The notes under the pieces are model-generated. The model was given only the letters and a program-made list of their open reading frames with translations, ran no database searches and was not told the DNA's origin. From contig CAYSQO010000017.1 of NCBI GenBank assembly GCA_964433315.1, positions 1 through 31,184 of the forward strand: 31,184 bases of DNA, in the 5' to 3' direction. The stretch comes from Aquariibacter sp964433315 (lineage in GTDB: Bacteria; Pseudomonadota; Gammaproteobacteria; Burkholderiales; Burkholderiaceae_C). A program made the position numbers and the translations under genes. Position 1 is the stretch's first letter. Each line of letters begins with the position of its first letter. Below, piece by piece: positions 1 through 7,318 of this stretch.

Positions 1-281
1 GGGCGGGCGGGGGCGGGCGGGGGCGGCGGGGCCGGCACGGGCGGCGGTGGCGGGGGCTCCACGGCCTGCGGCGCGGCGGCCTGGGGCACGGCGGCCCAGA
101 GCTCGGCCTCCAGGCCCTGCGGCGGGCTGGAGCGCCAGTCCAGGTTCAGGCTCAGACCGATCAGCAGCAGGGCGTGGGCCAGCAGGGCCAGGCCGACCCC
201 GGGGCCCGGCGCGTCCGCGCTGCGCGGGCGCAGGGCGTCGTGCAGGGACCGGGCCGCCGCCGCCGCGGAGGGGGCGTTCAT
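1..281 (-). CDS. tolA: TolA, N-terminal part (gene continues past the window edge)
   Basis: This is the start of a TolA-type protein, the envelope-spanning link between the TolQR inner-membrane motor and Pal/TolB. The ATG at 281 overlaps the tolR stop codon by 4 bases (ATGA), as expected for translational coupling. About 93 residues are visible: a polar N-terminus, one hydrophobic segment near residues 28-46 (GVGLALLAHALLLIG...), then a region that becomes almost pure proline and alanine (PAPPPPPPAPA). The C-terminal domain III, which would be diagnostic, is outside the window, so the call rests on position after tolQ-tolR plus the single anchor and Pro/Ala-rich stalk. An energy-transducing TonB-like protein would look the same here. 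The GC-rich tandem repeats at 1-30 are simply the codons of the proline tract. Confidence 0.75.
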   Translation of the reverse strand, partial: MNAPSAAAAARSLHDALRPRSADAPGPGVGLALLAHALLLIGLSLNLDWRSSPPQGLEAELWAAVPQAAAPQAVEPPPPPPVPAPPPPPAPAR

Positions 282-766
282 GAACCGGTCTTGACCGCCA
301 GGCCGATGCGCTGCACGCCACCGCGCTGCAGGCTGTCCATGACCTTGACGACCTCGTCGTACTTGATGTTGCGGTCGGCCGAGATGATCACCGGGGTGAG
401 GGCGGCCGGATCGGTCGCGCGCGGCGCGGCCGCGCCGGCCCGCGGCGTGTCGGTCAGGCCGGGCTCAGCCTGGTCCTGCAGGGCCTTCACGCGGCCGGCC
501 AGGTCGCTGGCGCTGACGGTGGCGTGGTCGCGGCCGTTGAGCCGCAGCTTGAGCTGGCTGCCGCTGGCCACGACGATCTCGATCACCCGGTCCGGCGCGC
601 GCTTGGCCTGGCCGACCGAGGGCACGTCGATCGCGCTGGGCGAGATGAGCGGTGCGCTGACCATGAAGATGATCAGCAGCACGAGCATCACGTCGATGAA
701 CGGGACCATGTTGATCTCGCTCACCGTGCGGCGGCGGCTGCCGCCGCGGCTGGCCATCGCGGGCAT
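278..766 (-). CDS. tolR: TolR/ExbD family membrane protein
   Basis: A 162-residue inner-membrane component of the Tol-Pal system, which works with TolQ to use the proton gradient during outer-membrane constriction. The N-terminus is short and cytoplasmic, followed by a single membrane segment (about residues 22-42, VPFIDVMLVLLIIF) with the proton-coupling aspartate at D25, and then a periplasmic domain. The open frame extends upstream into tolQ, but the ATG at 766 is preceded by GGGGAG at a 6-7 nt distance, so I start there; another ATG lies at 757. The gap to the tolQ stop is 14 bp and the gene overlaps tolA by 4 bp, indicating one operon. The periplasmic part carries an Ala/Pro-rich insertion (roughly residues 95-115). 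Confidence 0.92.
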   Translation of the reverse strand: MPAMASRGGSRRRTVSEINMVPFIDVMLVLLIIFMVSAPLISPSAIDVPSVGQAKRAPDRVIEIVVASGSQLKLRLNGRDHATVSASDLAGRVKALQDQAEPGLTDTPRAGAAAPRATDPAALTPVIISADRNIKYDEVVKVMDSLQRGGVQRIGLAVKTGS

Positions 767-780
767 CGCGGTCTCCCCGT

Positions 781-1464
781 TCAGGCGGCGCTGCTGTTGC
801 GCTGCAGGATGTTGGAGAACTCCTCGATGAAGGTCTCCATCTGGATCGCGACGCGGTCGATGTCGCGCGCGAAGCGGTTGTAGGCCAGCACCGCCGGGAT
901 CGCGGCGAACAGGCCGATGGCGGTGGCCACCAGCGCCTCGGCGATGCCCGGCGCCACGGTGGCCAGGGTCACCTGCTGCAGGTTCGCCAGGCCGGTGAAG
1001 GCATGCATGATCCCCCACACCGTGCCGAACAGGCCGATGTAGGGCGAGATGGAGCCGACCGAGGCCAGGAAGGACAGGCGCGATTCGATGGTGTCGAGCT
1101 CGCGCTGGAAGCTGGCGCGCATCGCGCGGCGGGCGCCGTCGAGCAGCGCGCCGCTGTCGCTGACCTTCTTCTCGCGCAGCTTGAGGAACTCGCGCATGCC
1201 GGCCGCGAAGATGCGGTTGAGCGGGCCGCCGGCCTCGGCGTTGTGCAGGGCTTCCTGGTAGAGCGCCTGCAACGTCGCGCTGCCGGACCAGAACTCGCGC
1301 TCGAAGCCCTCGTTGGCCGTGCGCACGCGCTTGAGGCCGATGTGCTTCGAGAAGATCGCCGCCCAGCTGGCCAGGGACATGGCCACCAGCAGCGCGATCA
1401 CGAGCTGCACGACCAGGCTGGCGTGCAGGATCAGGTTGAAGATCGACAGGTCTTGCGAGTTCAT
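781..1464 (-). CDS. tolQ: TolQ proton-channel subunit
   Basis: A 227-residue MotA/TolQ/ExbB-family inner-membrane protein, of normal length for TolQ. There are three hydrophobic segments: one near the N-terminus (about residues 14-37) and two in the C-terminal half around the conserved VGSISPYIGLFGTVWGIM stretch and the later AIGLFAAIPAVLAYN stretch. With TolR it forms the energised stator of the Tol-Pal machine. Lying between ybgC and tolR identifies it as TolQ rather than ExbB. The gap to the ybgC stop is 37 bp. No strong Shine-Dalgarno motif is visible before the ATG, which suggests coupling to upstream translation. Confidence 0.93.
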   Translation of the reverse strand: MNSQDLSIFNLILHASLVVQLVIALLVAMSLASWAAIFSKHIGLKRVRTANEGFEREFWSGSATLQALYQEALHNAEAGGPLNRIFAAGMREFLKLREKKVSDSGALLDGARRAMRASFQRELDTIESRLSFLASVGSISPYIGLFGTVWGIMHAFTGLANLQQVTLATVAPGIAEALVATAIGLFAAIPAVLAYNRFARDIDRVAIQMETFIEEFSNILQRNSSAA

Positions 1465-1501
1465 GCGGTCGGGCTCGGAAACGCGGGGTGGGGTGCCGGC
1501 C

Positions 1502-2068
1502 TCAGGCCGGCACGGCCGGGGCCTCGGGCGGCGGGTTCAGCGGCAGCTGGCTCAGCAGGTGGTCGGGGAAGCGTCGGGCGCGGAAGCTGCTGGCCTCGAC
1601 GCAGGCGATGCGGATCAGGCCCTCGGCCAGCAGCGGCCCGGGGGGCTCGCTGCCCGCCGCGCCCGGCCCGGCCTGCTCGTCGGGCAGGCGCCAGGCCTGC
1701 TGGGCGATGGTGAGGCGGCTGCGGCCCACGTCGACCACGCGCACGCTGAGCGCCAGGCGGTCGTCCAGGCGCGCCGGCCGCAGGTAGCGCACCTGGGTGT
1801 CGGCGATGACGAAGACCATGTCCTCGCGCTCGCGCAGCTGCCATTGGTCCCAGCCCATGGCGCGCAGCCACTCGGTGCGCGCCCGCTCGAAGAACTTGAG
1901 GTAGTTGGCGTAGAAGACGACGCCGCCGGCGTCGGTGTCTTCCCAGTAGACGCGCACGGTGTGACGGAAGACCTCGGTGCCTGCGGCCACCGGGCCGGCC
2001 GGCGCGGTCAGCGGCCGCAGGGGGGCCGGGGCGGCCCCGGCGGCGGGAAGCTGGGCGTCGCTGGACAT
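1502..2068 (-). CDS. ybgC: YbgC-type acyl-CoA thioesterase (hot-dog fold)
   Basis: A 188-residue thioesterase of the YbgC/4-hydroxybenzoyl-CoA thioesterase family, which hydrolyses acyl-CoA esters and is usually linked to tolQRA. The hot-dog domain starts near residue 33 with the motif VRVYWEDTDAGGVVFYANYL; D46 corresponds to the catalytic aspartate of the family's DTDAGG motif. The first 30 or so residues are an Ala/Pro-rich extension that other family members lack. I start at the ATG at 2068; a much longer open frame continues upstream, but it only reads nusB out of frame. The gap to the nusB stop is 13 bp. Gene order nusB-ybgC-tolQ supports membership of the tol operon. Confidence 0.9.
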   Translation of the reverse strand: MSSDAQLPAAGAAPAPLRPLTAPAGPVAAGTEVFRHTVRVYWEDTDAGGVVFYANYLKFFERARTEWLRAMGWDQWQLREREDMVFVIADTQVRYLRPARLDDRLALSVRVVDVGRSRLTIAQQAWRLPDEQAGPGAAGSEPPGPLLAEGLIRIACVEASSFRARRFPDHLLSQLPLNPPPEAPAVPA

Positions 2069-2081
2069 GGTCTTCGTCCGC

Positions 2082-2630
2082 TCAGCGGGCGGCACCGCGG
2101 CGGGCGGCCACTTCCACCGGGCGCAGCTCGGCCGCGGCCTTGTCCAGCACGCCGTTGACGTACTTGTGGCCGTCGGTGCCGCCGAAGGCCTTGGCCAGCT
2201 CGACGGCCTCGTTGATCGCGACCTTGTAGGGCACGTCCACGCAGTGGCGCAGCTCGTAGGCGCCGACCAGCAGCACGGCATGCTCGACCGGCGACAGCTC
2301 GGCCGTGCGGCGGTCGGTATGGCGGGCCAGCACCTCGTCGAGGCTGGCCGACTCGCCGATGCAGCCGTGCAGCAGCAGGTCGAAGTGCTTGGCATCGGCG
2401 AGGTTGAACTCGTCCTGCTCGCGCATGTGGGCGTCGATCAGGCCGGCCTCGGCGCCGCCGACCAGCCACTCGTAGAGGCCCTGGACGGCGATCTCGCGCG
2501 AGCGGCGGCGGGCCGACTTCTGGCCGGGGGCGCGCGCCGCCGGCTTGCCGCTGCGCGCGGGGCGGCCTGCGGCGGCCTCGGCGGCGGGCGGGAGGGTGGC
2601 GTCGGACGGGGCGGGCGAGGGGGTGCTCAC
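2082..2630 (-). CDS. nusB: Transcription antitermination factor NusB
   Basis: A 182-residue NusB, which with NusE (S10) binds boxA in rRNA leaders and supports antitermination. The helical NusB domain runs from about residue 42 (RRRSREIAVQGLYEW) to the end, including the C-terminal KYVNGVLDKAAAEL signature. The first 40 residues are a low-complexity Ala/Pro/Lys/Arg extension, so the protein is longer than the 140-residue E. coli protein. The ATG overlaps the ribH stop by 4 bp (2627-2630), the normal ribH-nusB arrangement, so the two are probably translated together. Confidence 0.95.
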   Translation of the reverse strand: MSTPSPAPSDATLPPAAEAAAGRPARSGKPAARAPGQKSARRRSREIAVQGLYEWLVGGAEAGLIDAHMREQDEFNLADAKHFDLLLHGCIGESASLDEVLARHTDRRTAELSPVEHAVLLVGAYELRHCVDVPYKVAINEAVELAKAFGGTDGHKYVNGVLDKAAAELRPVEVAARRGAAR

Positions 2631-3091
2631 GACAGGGCTTTCATCAGGCAGGCCATCTCCACCGCCACCTGCGCGGCATCCCGGCCCTTGTCGATGCGGG
2701 CCCAGGCCTGGGCTTCGTTCTCGACGGTGAGGATGGCGTTGGCGATGGGCAGGCGGTGGTCGAGTCCGACGCGGGTGACCCCGGCGCCGCTCTCGTTGGC
2801 CACGAGTTCGAAGTGGTAGGTCTCGCCGCGCACGATGCAGCCCAGGGCGACCAGGGCGTCGACGCCGCCACGGCGGGCCAGGGCTTCCAGCGCCAGCGGC
2901 ACTTCCAGCGCGCCGGGCACGGTGTGCAGGCTGATGTCGGCTTCGGCGACGCCGAGGGCCAGCAGCTCGCGGTGGCAGGCCTCGGCCAGCGCGCCGGTCA
3001 GCGCAGCATTGAAGCGGGCCTGCACGAGGGCCACCTTGAGGCCGCGGCCGTCGGGGGCCTGGGCGGTCTTGCCTTGATCAGCGCCTTGCAT
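2627..3091 (-). CDS. ribH: 6,7-dimethyl-8-ribityllumazine synthase
   Basis: A 154-residue lumazine synthase, which condenses 3,4-dihydroxy-2-butanone 4-phosphate (from RibB) with the pyrimidine product of RibD to give 6,7-dimethyl-8-ribityllumazine. Visible landmarks are the ARFN substrate-binding motif (residues 25-28), the VPGALEVPLAL stretch (58-68) and the GCIVRGETYHFE stretch with the catalytic His at position 93. Length fits the icosahedral bacterial enzymes. It lies 69 bp after the ribB-like gene and overlaps nusB by 4 bp. No good Shine-Dalgarno motif precedes the ATG. Confidence 0.96.
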   Translation of the reverse strand: MQGADQGKTAQAPDGRGLKVALVQARFNAALTGALAEACHRELLALGVAEADISLHTVPGALEVPLALEALARRGGVDALVALGCIVRGETYHFELVANESGAGVTRVGLDHRLPIANAILTVENEAQAWARIDKGRDAAQVAVEMACLMKALS

Positions 3092-3160
3092 GGGAAGCGT
3101 GGAGAGAAGAACGGAAGGGAAGTTCGGTCCCTCGGCGGCCGCGCGGCGGCGCGCCGGGGT

Positions 3161-4258
3161 TCAGCGGGCGGCGAGGTAGCCGCTCACCTCCAGGCCGAAG
3201 CCGGTCATGCTGGGCATGCGGCGCGGGCTGCCCAGCAGCTGCATGCGGCGTACGCCGAGGTCGCGCAGGATCTGGGCGCCGACGCCGTAGGTGCGCAGGT
3301 CCCACTGGCCGCGCGGCGCGGGGCCGCCGGTCTGGGCGCTGGTGTCCAGCGCCGCCAGCAGGCTTTCGCCCGCATCACCGGCGTTGAGCAGCACCGCCAC
3401 GCCGCGGCCGGCCTGCTGCAGCGCGGCCAGGGCCTTGGGCAGGGGCCAGGAATGCGTGCTGCTGCCGACATCGAGCAGGTCGATCAGCGACAGGGGCTCG
3501 TGCACGCGCACCGGCACCTCGTCGCCGGCCGTCCACTGGCCCAGGGACAGGGCCAGGTGCACGCTGCCCGAGCGGTCGCGGTAGGCGGTGCAGTCGAACA
3601 GGCCCTGGGCGGTCTGCAGCGGGCGGCGGCTGACGCGCTCGATCAGGGTCTCGTGCCGGCTGCGGTGGCCGATGAGGTCGGCGATGGTGCCGATCTTCAG
3701 GCCGTGCTCGCGGGCGAAGACTTCCAGGTCGGGCAGGCGGGCCATGCTGCCATCGTCGTTCATGATCTCGCAGATCACGGCGGCGGGGCTCAGGCCGGCG
3801 AGACGGGCGAGGTCGCAGCCGGCCTCGGTGTGGCCGGCGCGGGCCAGCACGCCGCCGTCCTGCGCCTGCAGCGGGAAGATGTGGCCGGGCTGGACCAGGT
3901 CGCTGACCTTGGCGCCGGGCGCCACCGCGGTGCGGATGGTGTGGGCGCGGTCCGCGGCGGAGATGCCGGTGCTGACCCCCTCGGCCGCCTCGATGGAGAC
4001 GGTGAAGGCCGTGCCGTGCTGCGCGCCGTTGCGCTGCGTCATCGGCGGCAGGCGCAGCTTCTCGCAGCGCTCGCGGGTGAGGGTCAGGCAGATCAGGCCG
4101 CGGCCGTACTTGGCCATGAAGTTCACGGCCTCGGGCGTCACGAGGTCGGCGGCCATGACGAGGTCACCCTCGTTTTCGCGGTCCTCCTCGTCGACGAGGA
4201 TGACCATGCGGCCCGCCGCCATGTCGGCGACGAGTTCGGGAACGGTGGCAATCGGCAT
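3161..4258 (-). CDS. ribB: 3,4-dihydroxy-2-butanone 4-phosphate synthase fused to a degenerate GTP cyclohydrolase II-like domain (RibBX type)
   Basis: A 365-residue two-domain protein. Residues 1 to about 205 are a complete RibB domain, which converts ribulose 5-phosphate to 3,4-dihydroxy-2-butanone 4-phosphate and formate. They include the acidic loop DEEDRENEGD (23-32), STGISAADRAHTI (96-108) and the HTEAGCDL motif (143-150). The rest has the length and partial sequence of GTP cyclohydrolase II but lacks the zinc-binding C-x10-C-x-C cluster: only one Cys remains in that half (FDC). It should therefore not open GTP, and a separate RibA is expected elsewhere in the genome. This matches the RibBX variant known in Proteobacteria. 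The ATG at 4258 follows a -10-like TACAAT by 8 nt. Confidence 0.9.
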   Translation of the reverse strand: MPIATVPELVADMAAGRMVILVDEEDRENEGDLVMAADLVTPEAVNFMAKYGRGLICLTLTRERCEKLRLPPMTQRNGAQHGTAFTVSIEAAEGVSTGISAADRAHTIRTAVAPGAKVSDLVQPGHIFPLQAQDGGVLARAGHTEAGCDLARLAGLSPAAVICEIMNDDGSMARLPDLEVFAREHGLKIGTIADLIGHRSRHETLIERVSRRPLQTAQGLFDCTAYRDRSGSVHLALSLGQWTAGDEVPVRVHEPLSLIDLLDVGSSTHSWPLPKALAALQQAGRGVAVLLNAGDAGESLLAALDTSAQTGGPAPRGQWDLRTYGVGAQILRDLGVRRMQLLGSPRRMPSMTGFGLEVSGYLAAR

Positions 4259-4272
4259 GGGGCGGGATTGTA
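4259..4272 (-). promoter_or_regulatory. Candidate leaderless promoter of the ribB-like gene
   Basis: On the minus strand the hexamer TACAAT (4272 to 4267, 5 of 6 matches to the sigma-70 -10 box) ends 8 nt before the ATG, so transcription would begin within one to three bases of the start codon. No recognisable -35 box lies at a 16-18 nt distance, and no Shine-Dalgarno motif is present. It is one of six genes in the window with this layout. Confidence 0.5.
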
Positions 4273-4280
4273 GGTGGGGG

Positions 4281-4300
4281 CCCCCGGGGCAACCCGGGGG
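4281..4300 (-). other. GC-rich hairpin between ribE and ribB
   Basis: A perfect 8-bp inverted repeat (CCCCCGGG / CCCGGGGG) encloses a 4-nt loop, 27-46 bp after the ribE stop. It has no T-rich tail on the minus strand, so it may slow polymerase or protect an RNA end, but it is not a standard intrinsic terminator. It also lies just upstream of the ribB -10-like box. The ribE-ribB gap is only 68 bp, too short for an FMN riboswitch. Confidence 0.35.
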
Positions 4301-4326
4301 GCGGGCCGGCCGCGCGGGGCCGGCGC

Positions 4327-4983
4327 TCAGGCGCCGGAGGCGGGCGTCAGGCCGGGGCCGGCGGCGAGCATGCGCTCGACGTAGCGGGCGATCAGGTCCA
4401 CCTCCAGGTTCACGGCCGCGCCGGGCGCGAGCGTGCCGAGGGTGGTGTGCTCCAGCGTGTGCGGGATCAGGTTGATGGCGAAGCGGCAGCCCTGCGGTGT
4501 GTCCTCGACGCGGTTCACGGTCAGGCTGACGCCGTTGACCGTGATCGAGCCCTTGACGGCCAGGAAGCGCCCCAGCGCGGCGGGGGCGCGGACGGCCAGA
4601 AGCCAGCTTTCGCCCACCGGCTCGAAGACCTCGACCGTGCCCAGGCCGTCGACATGGCCGCTGACCAGGTGGCCGCCGAGGCGGTCGTGCGCGCGCAGGG
4701 CCTGCTCCAGGTTGACGGGGCCGGGCCGGTCCAGGCCGGCGGTGAGCCGCAGGCTCTCGGCCGAGACGTCGACGCTGAAGCGGCCGGGGGCGGGCGGCGG
4801 CGGGGCATCGAAGCGGGTGACGGTCATGCAGGCGCCGTTGATCGCGATGCTGTCGCCGGCCTGCACGCCGGCCAGCCAGCCGGGCGGGGTTTCAAGCTGC
4901 AGGCGCTTGCCGTGCTGCGGGCCGTCGCCCAGCGGGTCGACGGAAAGGATGCGGCCGAGGCCGCTGACGATGCCGGTGAACAT
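4327..4983 (-). CDS. ribE: Riboflavin synthase, alpha chain
   Basis: A 218-residue riboflavin synthase, which dismutates two 6,7-dimethyl-8-ribityllumazine molecules to riboflavin. It begins with the family signature MFTGIV. Two lumazine-binding repeats are visible: the first includes SIAINGACMTVT (about 44-55) and the second SITVNGVSLTVN (about 146-157). Length is typical (about 210). It lies 55 bp after ribD and 68 bp before ribB, all in the same direction. A GACAAT hexamer ends 6 nt before the ATG and no Shine-Dalgarno motif is seen, so it may have its own leaderless transcript. Confidence 0.95.
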   Translation of the reverse strand: MFTGIVSGLGRILSVDPLGDGPQHGKRLQLETPPGWLAGVQAGDSIAINGACMTVTRFDAPPPPAPGRFSVDVSAESLRLTAGLDRPGPVNLEQALRAHDRLGGHLVSGHVDGLGTVEVFEPVGESWLLAVRAPAALGRFLAVKGSITVNGVSLTVNRVEDTPQGCRFAINLIPHTLEHTTLGTLAPGAAVNLEVDLIARYVERMLAAGPGLTPASGA

Positions 4984-4995
4984 CGCCCGATTGTC
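4984..4995 (-). promoter_or_regulatory. Candidate leaderless promoter of ribE
   Basis: The minus-strand hexamer GACAAT (4995 to 4990) ends exactly 6 nt before the ribE ATG, which would put the transcription start on the A of the start codon. The match to TATAAT is 4 of 6 and no -35 box is evident. The case rests mainly on the same spacing upstream of ribD. Confidence 0.42.
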
Positions 4996-5006
4996 GCCGG
5001 CCGGCC

Positions 5007-5032
5007 CCAGCCCCCCGGGCGCCGGGGGCTGG
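5007..5032 (-). other. Hairpin between ribD and ribE
   Basis: A perfect 9-bp inverted repeat (CCAGCCCCC / GGGGGCTGG) with an 8-nt loop lies in the 55-bp gap after the ribD stop. No T tract follows on the minus strand. It could be a weak or Rho-assisted terminator of ribD, consistent with a separate promoter for ribE. Confidence 0.4.
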
Positions 5033-5038
5033 CGGGGC

Positions 5039-6178
5039 TCAGAAGCGCGCGCGGCCCGGGGGGCGGGCGATCAGGCGCAGGTCACAGCCGACCGGGTCCA
5101 CCCGCTCGAAGCGCAGGTCCAGGCTCTGGTCCAGCGCGCTCAGCGGGCCGAAGCTGGCCATCGGCAGGCCGCCGGCCAGCAGGCGCGGCGCGAGGTAGAC
5201 CAGGAACTCGTCGACCAGGCCGGCCCGCACGAAGGAGCCGTTGAGCTTGTGCCCCGCCTCGACATGCAGCTCGTTGACGGCGTGGTCGCGCGACAGCGCG
5301 TCGAGCAGGGCGGTCAGGTCGACCTTGCCCTGCGCGTCGGGCAGGCGGCTCAGCCCGGCGCCGGTGGCGCGCAGGGCAGCGGCCCGCGGTGCATGCTCCG
5401 GTGCCTCGGCATCGACCGCGTGATAGATCCACACCCGGCCCGGCGGCCGCAGCAGGCGGGCCCCGGGCGGGGTCTCCAGCCGCGCGTCGACGACGACACG
5501 CAGCGGCTGCACGACCGTCTCGACCAGGCGCACGTCCAGGCGCGGGTCGTCGTCCTTGAGCGTGCCGAGGCCGGTCAGCACGGCGGTGGCCCGGCGGCGC
5601 CAGGCGTGGCCGTCGCGCCGCGCGGCCTCGCCGGTGATCCATTGGCTGAGGCCGTTCTCCAGCGCGGTGCGGCCGTCGAGCGAGGCCGCGATCTTCATGC
5701 GCAGCCAGGGCCGCCCGCGGACCATGCGCGAGAAGAAGCCGAGGTTCAGCTCGCGGCAGGCCTGGGCCCAGTCGCTGTCGGCCAGCAGATCGACCTGCAG
5801 CCCGGCGGCCCGCAGCCGGGCCAGGCCGCGGCCGGCGACCAGGGGGTTGGGATCGACATTCGCCACCACGACCCGCGTCAGGCCGGCCGCCACCAGCGCG
5901 TCGCAGCATGGCGGCGTGCGGCCGTGGTGGCTGCAGGGTTCGAGCGTGACGACGGCCGTCGCGCCGCGGACCGACCGGCCGGCTGCCTCGGCGGCGCGCA
6001 GCGCGACGATCTCGGCATGCGGTCCGCCGGCCTGCTGGGTGTGGCCGCGGGCGATCTGGCGGCCCTGGGCATCGATCAGCACGCAGCCGACGCGGGGGTT
6101 GGGTTCGGACAGGCCGATCGCGCGCGCGGCTTCGTCGAGCGCGGCCTGCAGGATGGCGGGGTCAGGGAGCGGCAGCAT
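5039..6178 (-). CDS. ribD: Bifunctional diaminohydroxyphosphoribosylaminopyrimidine deaminase / 5-amino-6-(5-phosphoribosylamino)uracil reductase
   Basis: A 379-residue two-domain riboflavin enzyme. Residues 1-145 form the zinc deaminase with H54-A-E56 and the two cysteine ligands C82 and C91 in the PCSHHGRTPPC motif. Residues from about 146 to the end form the NADPH reductase, starting with MKIAASLDGRTAL and SQWITGEAAR. Both activities look intact. The gene follows the pilin cluster by 59 bp and precedes ribE. The ATG at 6178 is preceded by GACAAT at 6 nt rather than by a ribosome-binding site. Confidence 0.95.
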   Translation of the reverse strand: MLPLPDPAILQAALDEAARAIGLSEPNPRVGCVLIDAQGRQIARGHTQQAGGPHAEIVALRAAEAAGRSVRGATAVVTLEPCSHHGRTPPCCDALVAAGLTRVVVANVDPNPLVAGRGLARLRAAGLQVDLLADSDWAQACRELNLGFFSRMVRGRPWLRMKIAASLDGRTALENGLSQWITGEAARRDGHAWRRRATAVLTGLGTLKDDDPRLDVRLVETVVQPLRVVVDARLETPPGARLLRPPGRVWIYHAVDAEAPEHAPRAAALRATGAGLSRLPDAQGKVDLTALLDALSRDHAVNELHVEAGHKLNGSFVRAGLVDEFLVYLAPRLLAGGLPMASFGPLSALDQSLDLRFERVDPVGCDLRLIARPPGRARF

Positions 6179-6190
6179 CGGGGGATTGTC
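6179..6190 (-). promoter_or_regulatory. Candidate leaderless promoter of ribD
   Basis: The minus-strand hexamer GACAAT (6190 to 6185) ends exactly 6 nt before the ATG, so the start codon would be at +1. The surrounding 59-bp gap is otherwise nearly pure G and C, which makes the hexamer stand out. No convincing -35 box is seen. Confidence 0.45.
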
Positions 6191-6237
6191 CCCGGCCGCT
6201 GCCGGCCCGCTCTGGCGGTCTGCCCCCGGCGGGCCGC

Positions 6238-7302
6238 TCAGGGCAGGCTCTGGTGCAGCGCCGTGCCGGCCGGGCAGGGCCCGGCGGGCCGCAGCAGCAG
6301 GTGCTGCTGACTCAGCGAAGCGGTGATGTTCCGGTAGCGCGGCGGGCTGACCGTGGCCTCGAAGCCCGGCGCCAGCGTGGCCAGCAGCCGGCAGGCCACC
6401 GTGCCCGACGGGGCCGAGGCCGCCTGCAGGTCCAGGCGGCCGCCCCAGACCGGCGGCGTGCCCGGCAGGCCGTCGTGGTCGCCCGGCCGCAGCACGCAGC
6501 GGTAGCGGCGGCTGCCGCCCGGCCAGGCCGGATCGTCATGCGCCATCGGATCGAGCGTGCAGTGCTGTCCGTTCTCGGCCAGTCCGGGGCCGGGGTCCAG
6601 GTCCAGGCCGGGGACGAGGTGCTCGGTGGCGACCAGCCGCACGCTCTCGACCGCGGCCGCCTGCGCGCCCAGCAGCTGGCCGCTGAGCCACCGGGTCGGC
6701 AGTGCCACGCAGAGGCCGGCGGCGTTGCAGCGGCTCAGGCCGTGGCCGCTCAGCGCCTCCAGGATCCAGACCTCGGTGTTCACCAGCACGGCCAGCTGGC
6801 CGGCGGGCAGCGGCCCGGGGGCGCTGGGGGCCGGCGTCAGCCCGAGGCGAAGCGCTGCCGGAGGGTCCAGCCAGCGCAGGGCGGGGGGGCTGGGGCCGCC
6901 GACCCAGCCGCCTGTGCCCGGGGCCAGCAGGGTGTCGAGCGCCAGCTGCGCCGTGGCGCCGCCTGCGGGCCACTGCAGCTGCAGCCTCAGGCGGCGCAGC
7001 GGACCGTCCGGATCCAGGCTCAGGGTCAGGCTGTGGGGGACCGAGGCCCCGGCCAGGGCGAGCTTGAGCGCCTGGGGATCGGTCACGGCCGCGGCGAGCG
7101 CGGCCGGATCGTCCAGGCTGCGCAGCTGCTCAAGCGCAGCCTGGCCGAGCTGCACGGCCTCGCTCAGGCTGCGCTGCGCACGGCCCTCGCTCAGCATGCG
7201 CTGCTGCAGGCCGCCGGTGGCCAGCAGGCCAAGCGCGAGCAGGCTGGCCAGCAGCAGGGCTTCGAGCAGGGCGCTGCCGCCGGGTTTCGAGGCCGTGTGC
7301 AC
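6238..7302 (-). CDS. PilV-like type IV minor pilin
   Basis: A protein of about 354 residues with a type III prepilin signal: a short leader ending in PGG, then SALLEALLLASLLALGLLA, so cleavage would fall after the Gly and a Glu sits at mature position 5. This is the signal recognised by prepilin peptidase PilD. The start is a GTG at 7302, 16 bp after the preceding pilin stop; the longer open frame upstream reads the neighbouring gene in the wrong frame. No ATG is available and no strong ribosome-binding site is seen, so coupling is likely. The mature part has six cysteines. It is much longer than classical PilV (about 180). It is last in the five-gene pilin cluster; PilV is assigned by the signal and position, not by a strong domain match. 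Confidence 0.72.
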   Translation of the reverse strand: MHTASKPGGSALLEALLLASLLALGLLATGGLQQRMLSEGRAQRSLSEAVQLGQAALEQLRSLDDPAALAAAVTDPQALKLALAGASVPHSLTLSLDPDGPLRRLRLQLQWPAGGATAQLALDTLLAPGTGGWVGGPSPPALRWLDPPAALRLGLTPAPSAPGPLPAGQLAVLVNTEVWILEALSGHGLSRCNAAGLCVALPTRWLSGQLLGAQAAAVESVRLVATEHLVPGLDLDPGPGLAENGQHCTLDPMAHDDPAWPGGSRRYRCVLRPGDHDGLPGTPPVWGGRLDLQAASAPSGTVACRLLATLAPGFEATVSPPRYRNITASLSQQHLLLRPAGPCPAGTALHQSLP

Positions 7303-7318
7303 GGTCCGGCCACCGGCT

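Noticed and set aside
1..30. Tandem GGGCGGGCGG repeat that looks like a microsatellite
   Set aside because: It is explained by proline/alanine codons of the TolA stalk.
4259..4326. FMN riboswitch before ribB
   Set aside because: The gap is only 68 bp and shows none of the multi-hairpin pattern of an RFN element, which needs about 130 nt.
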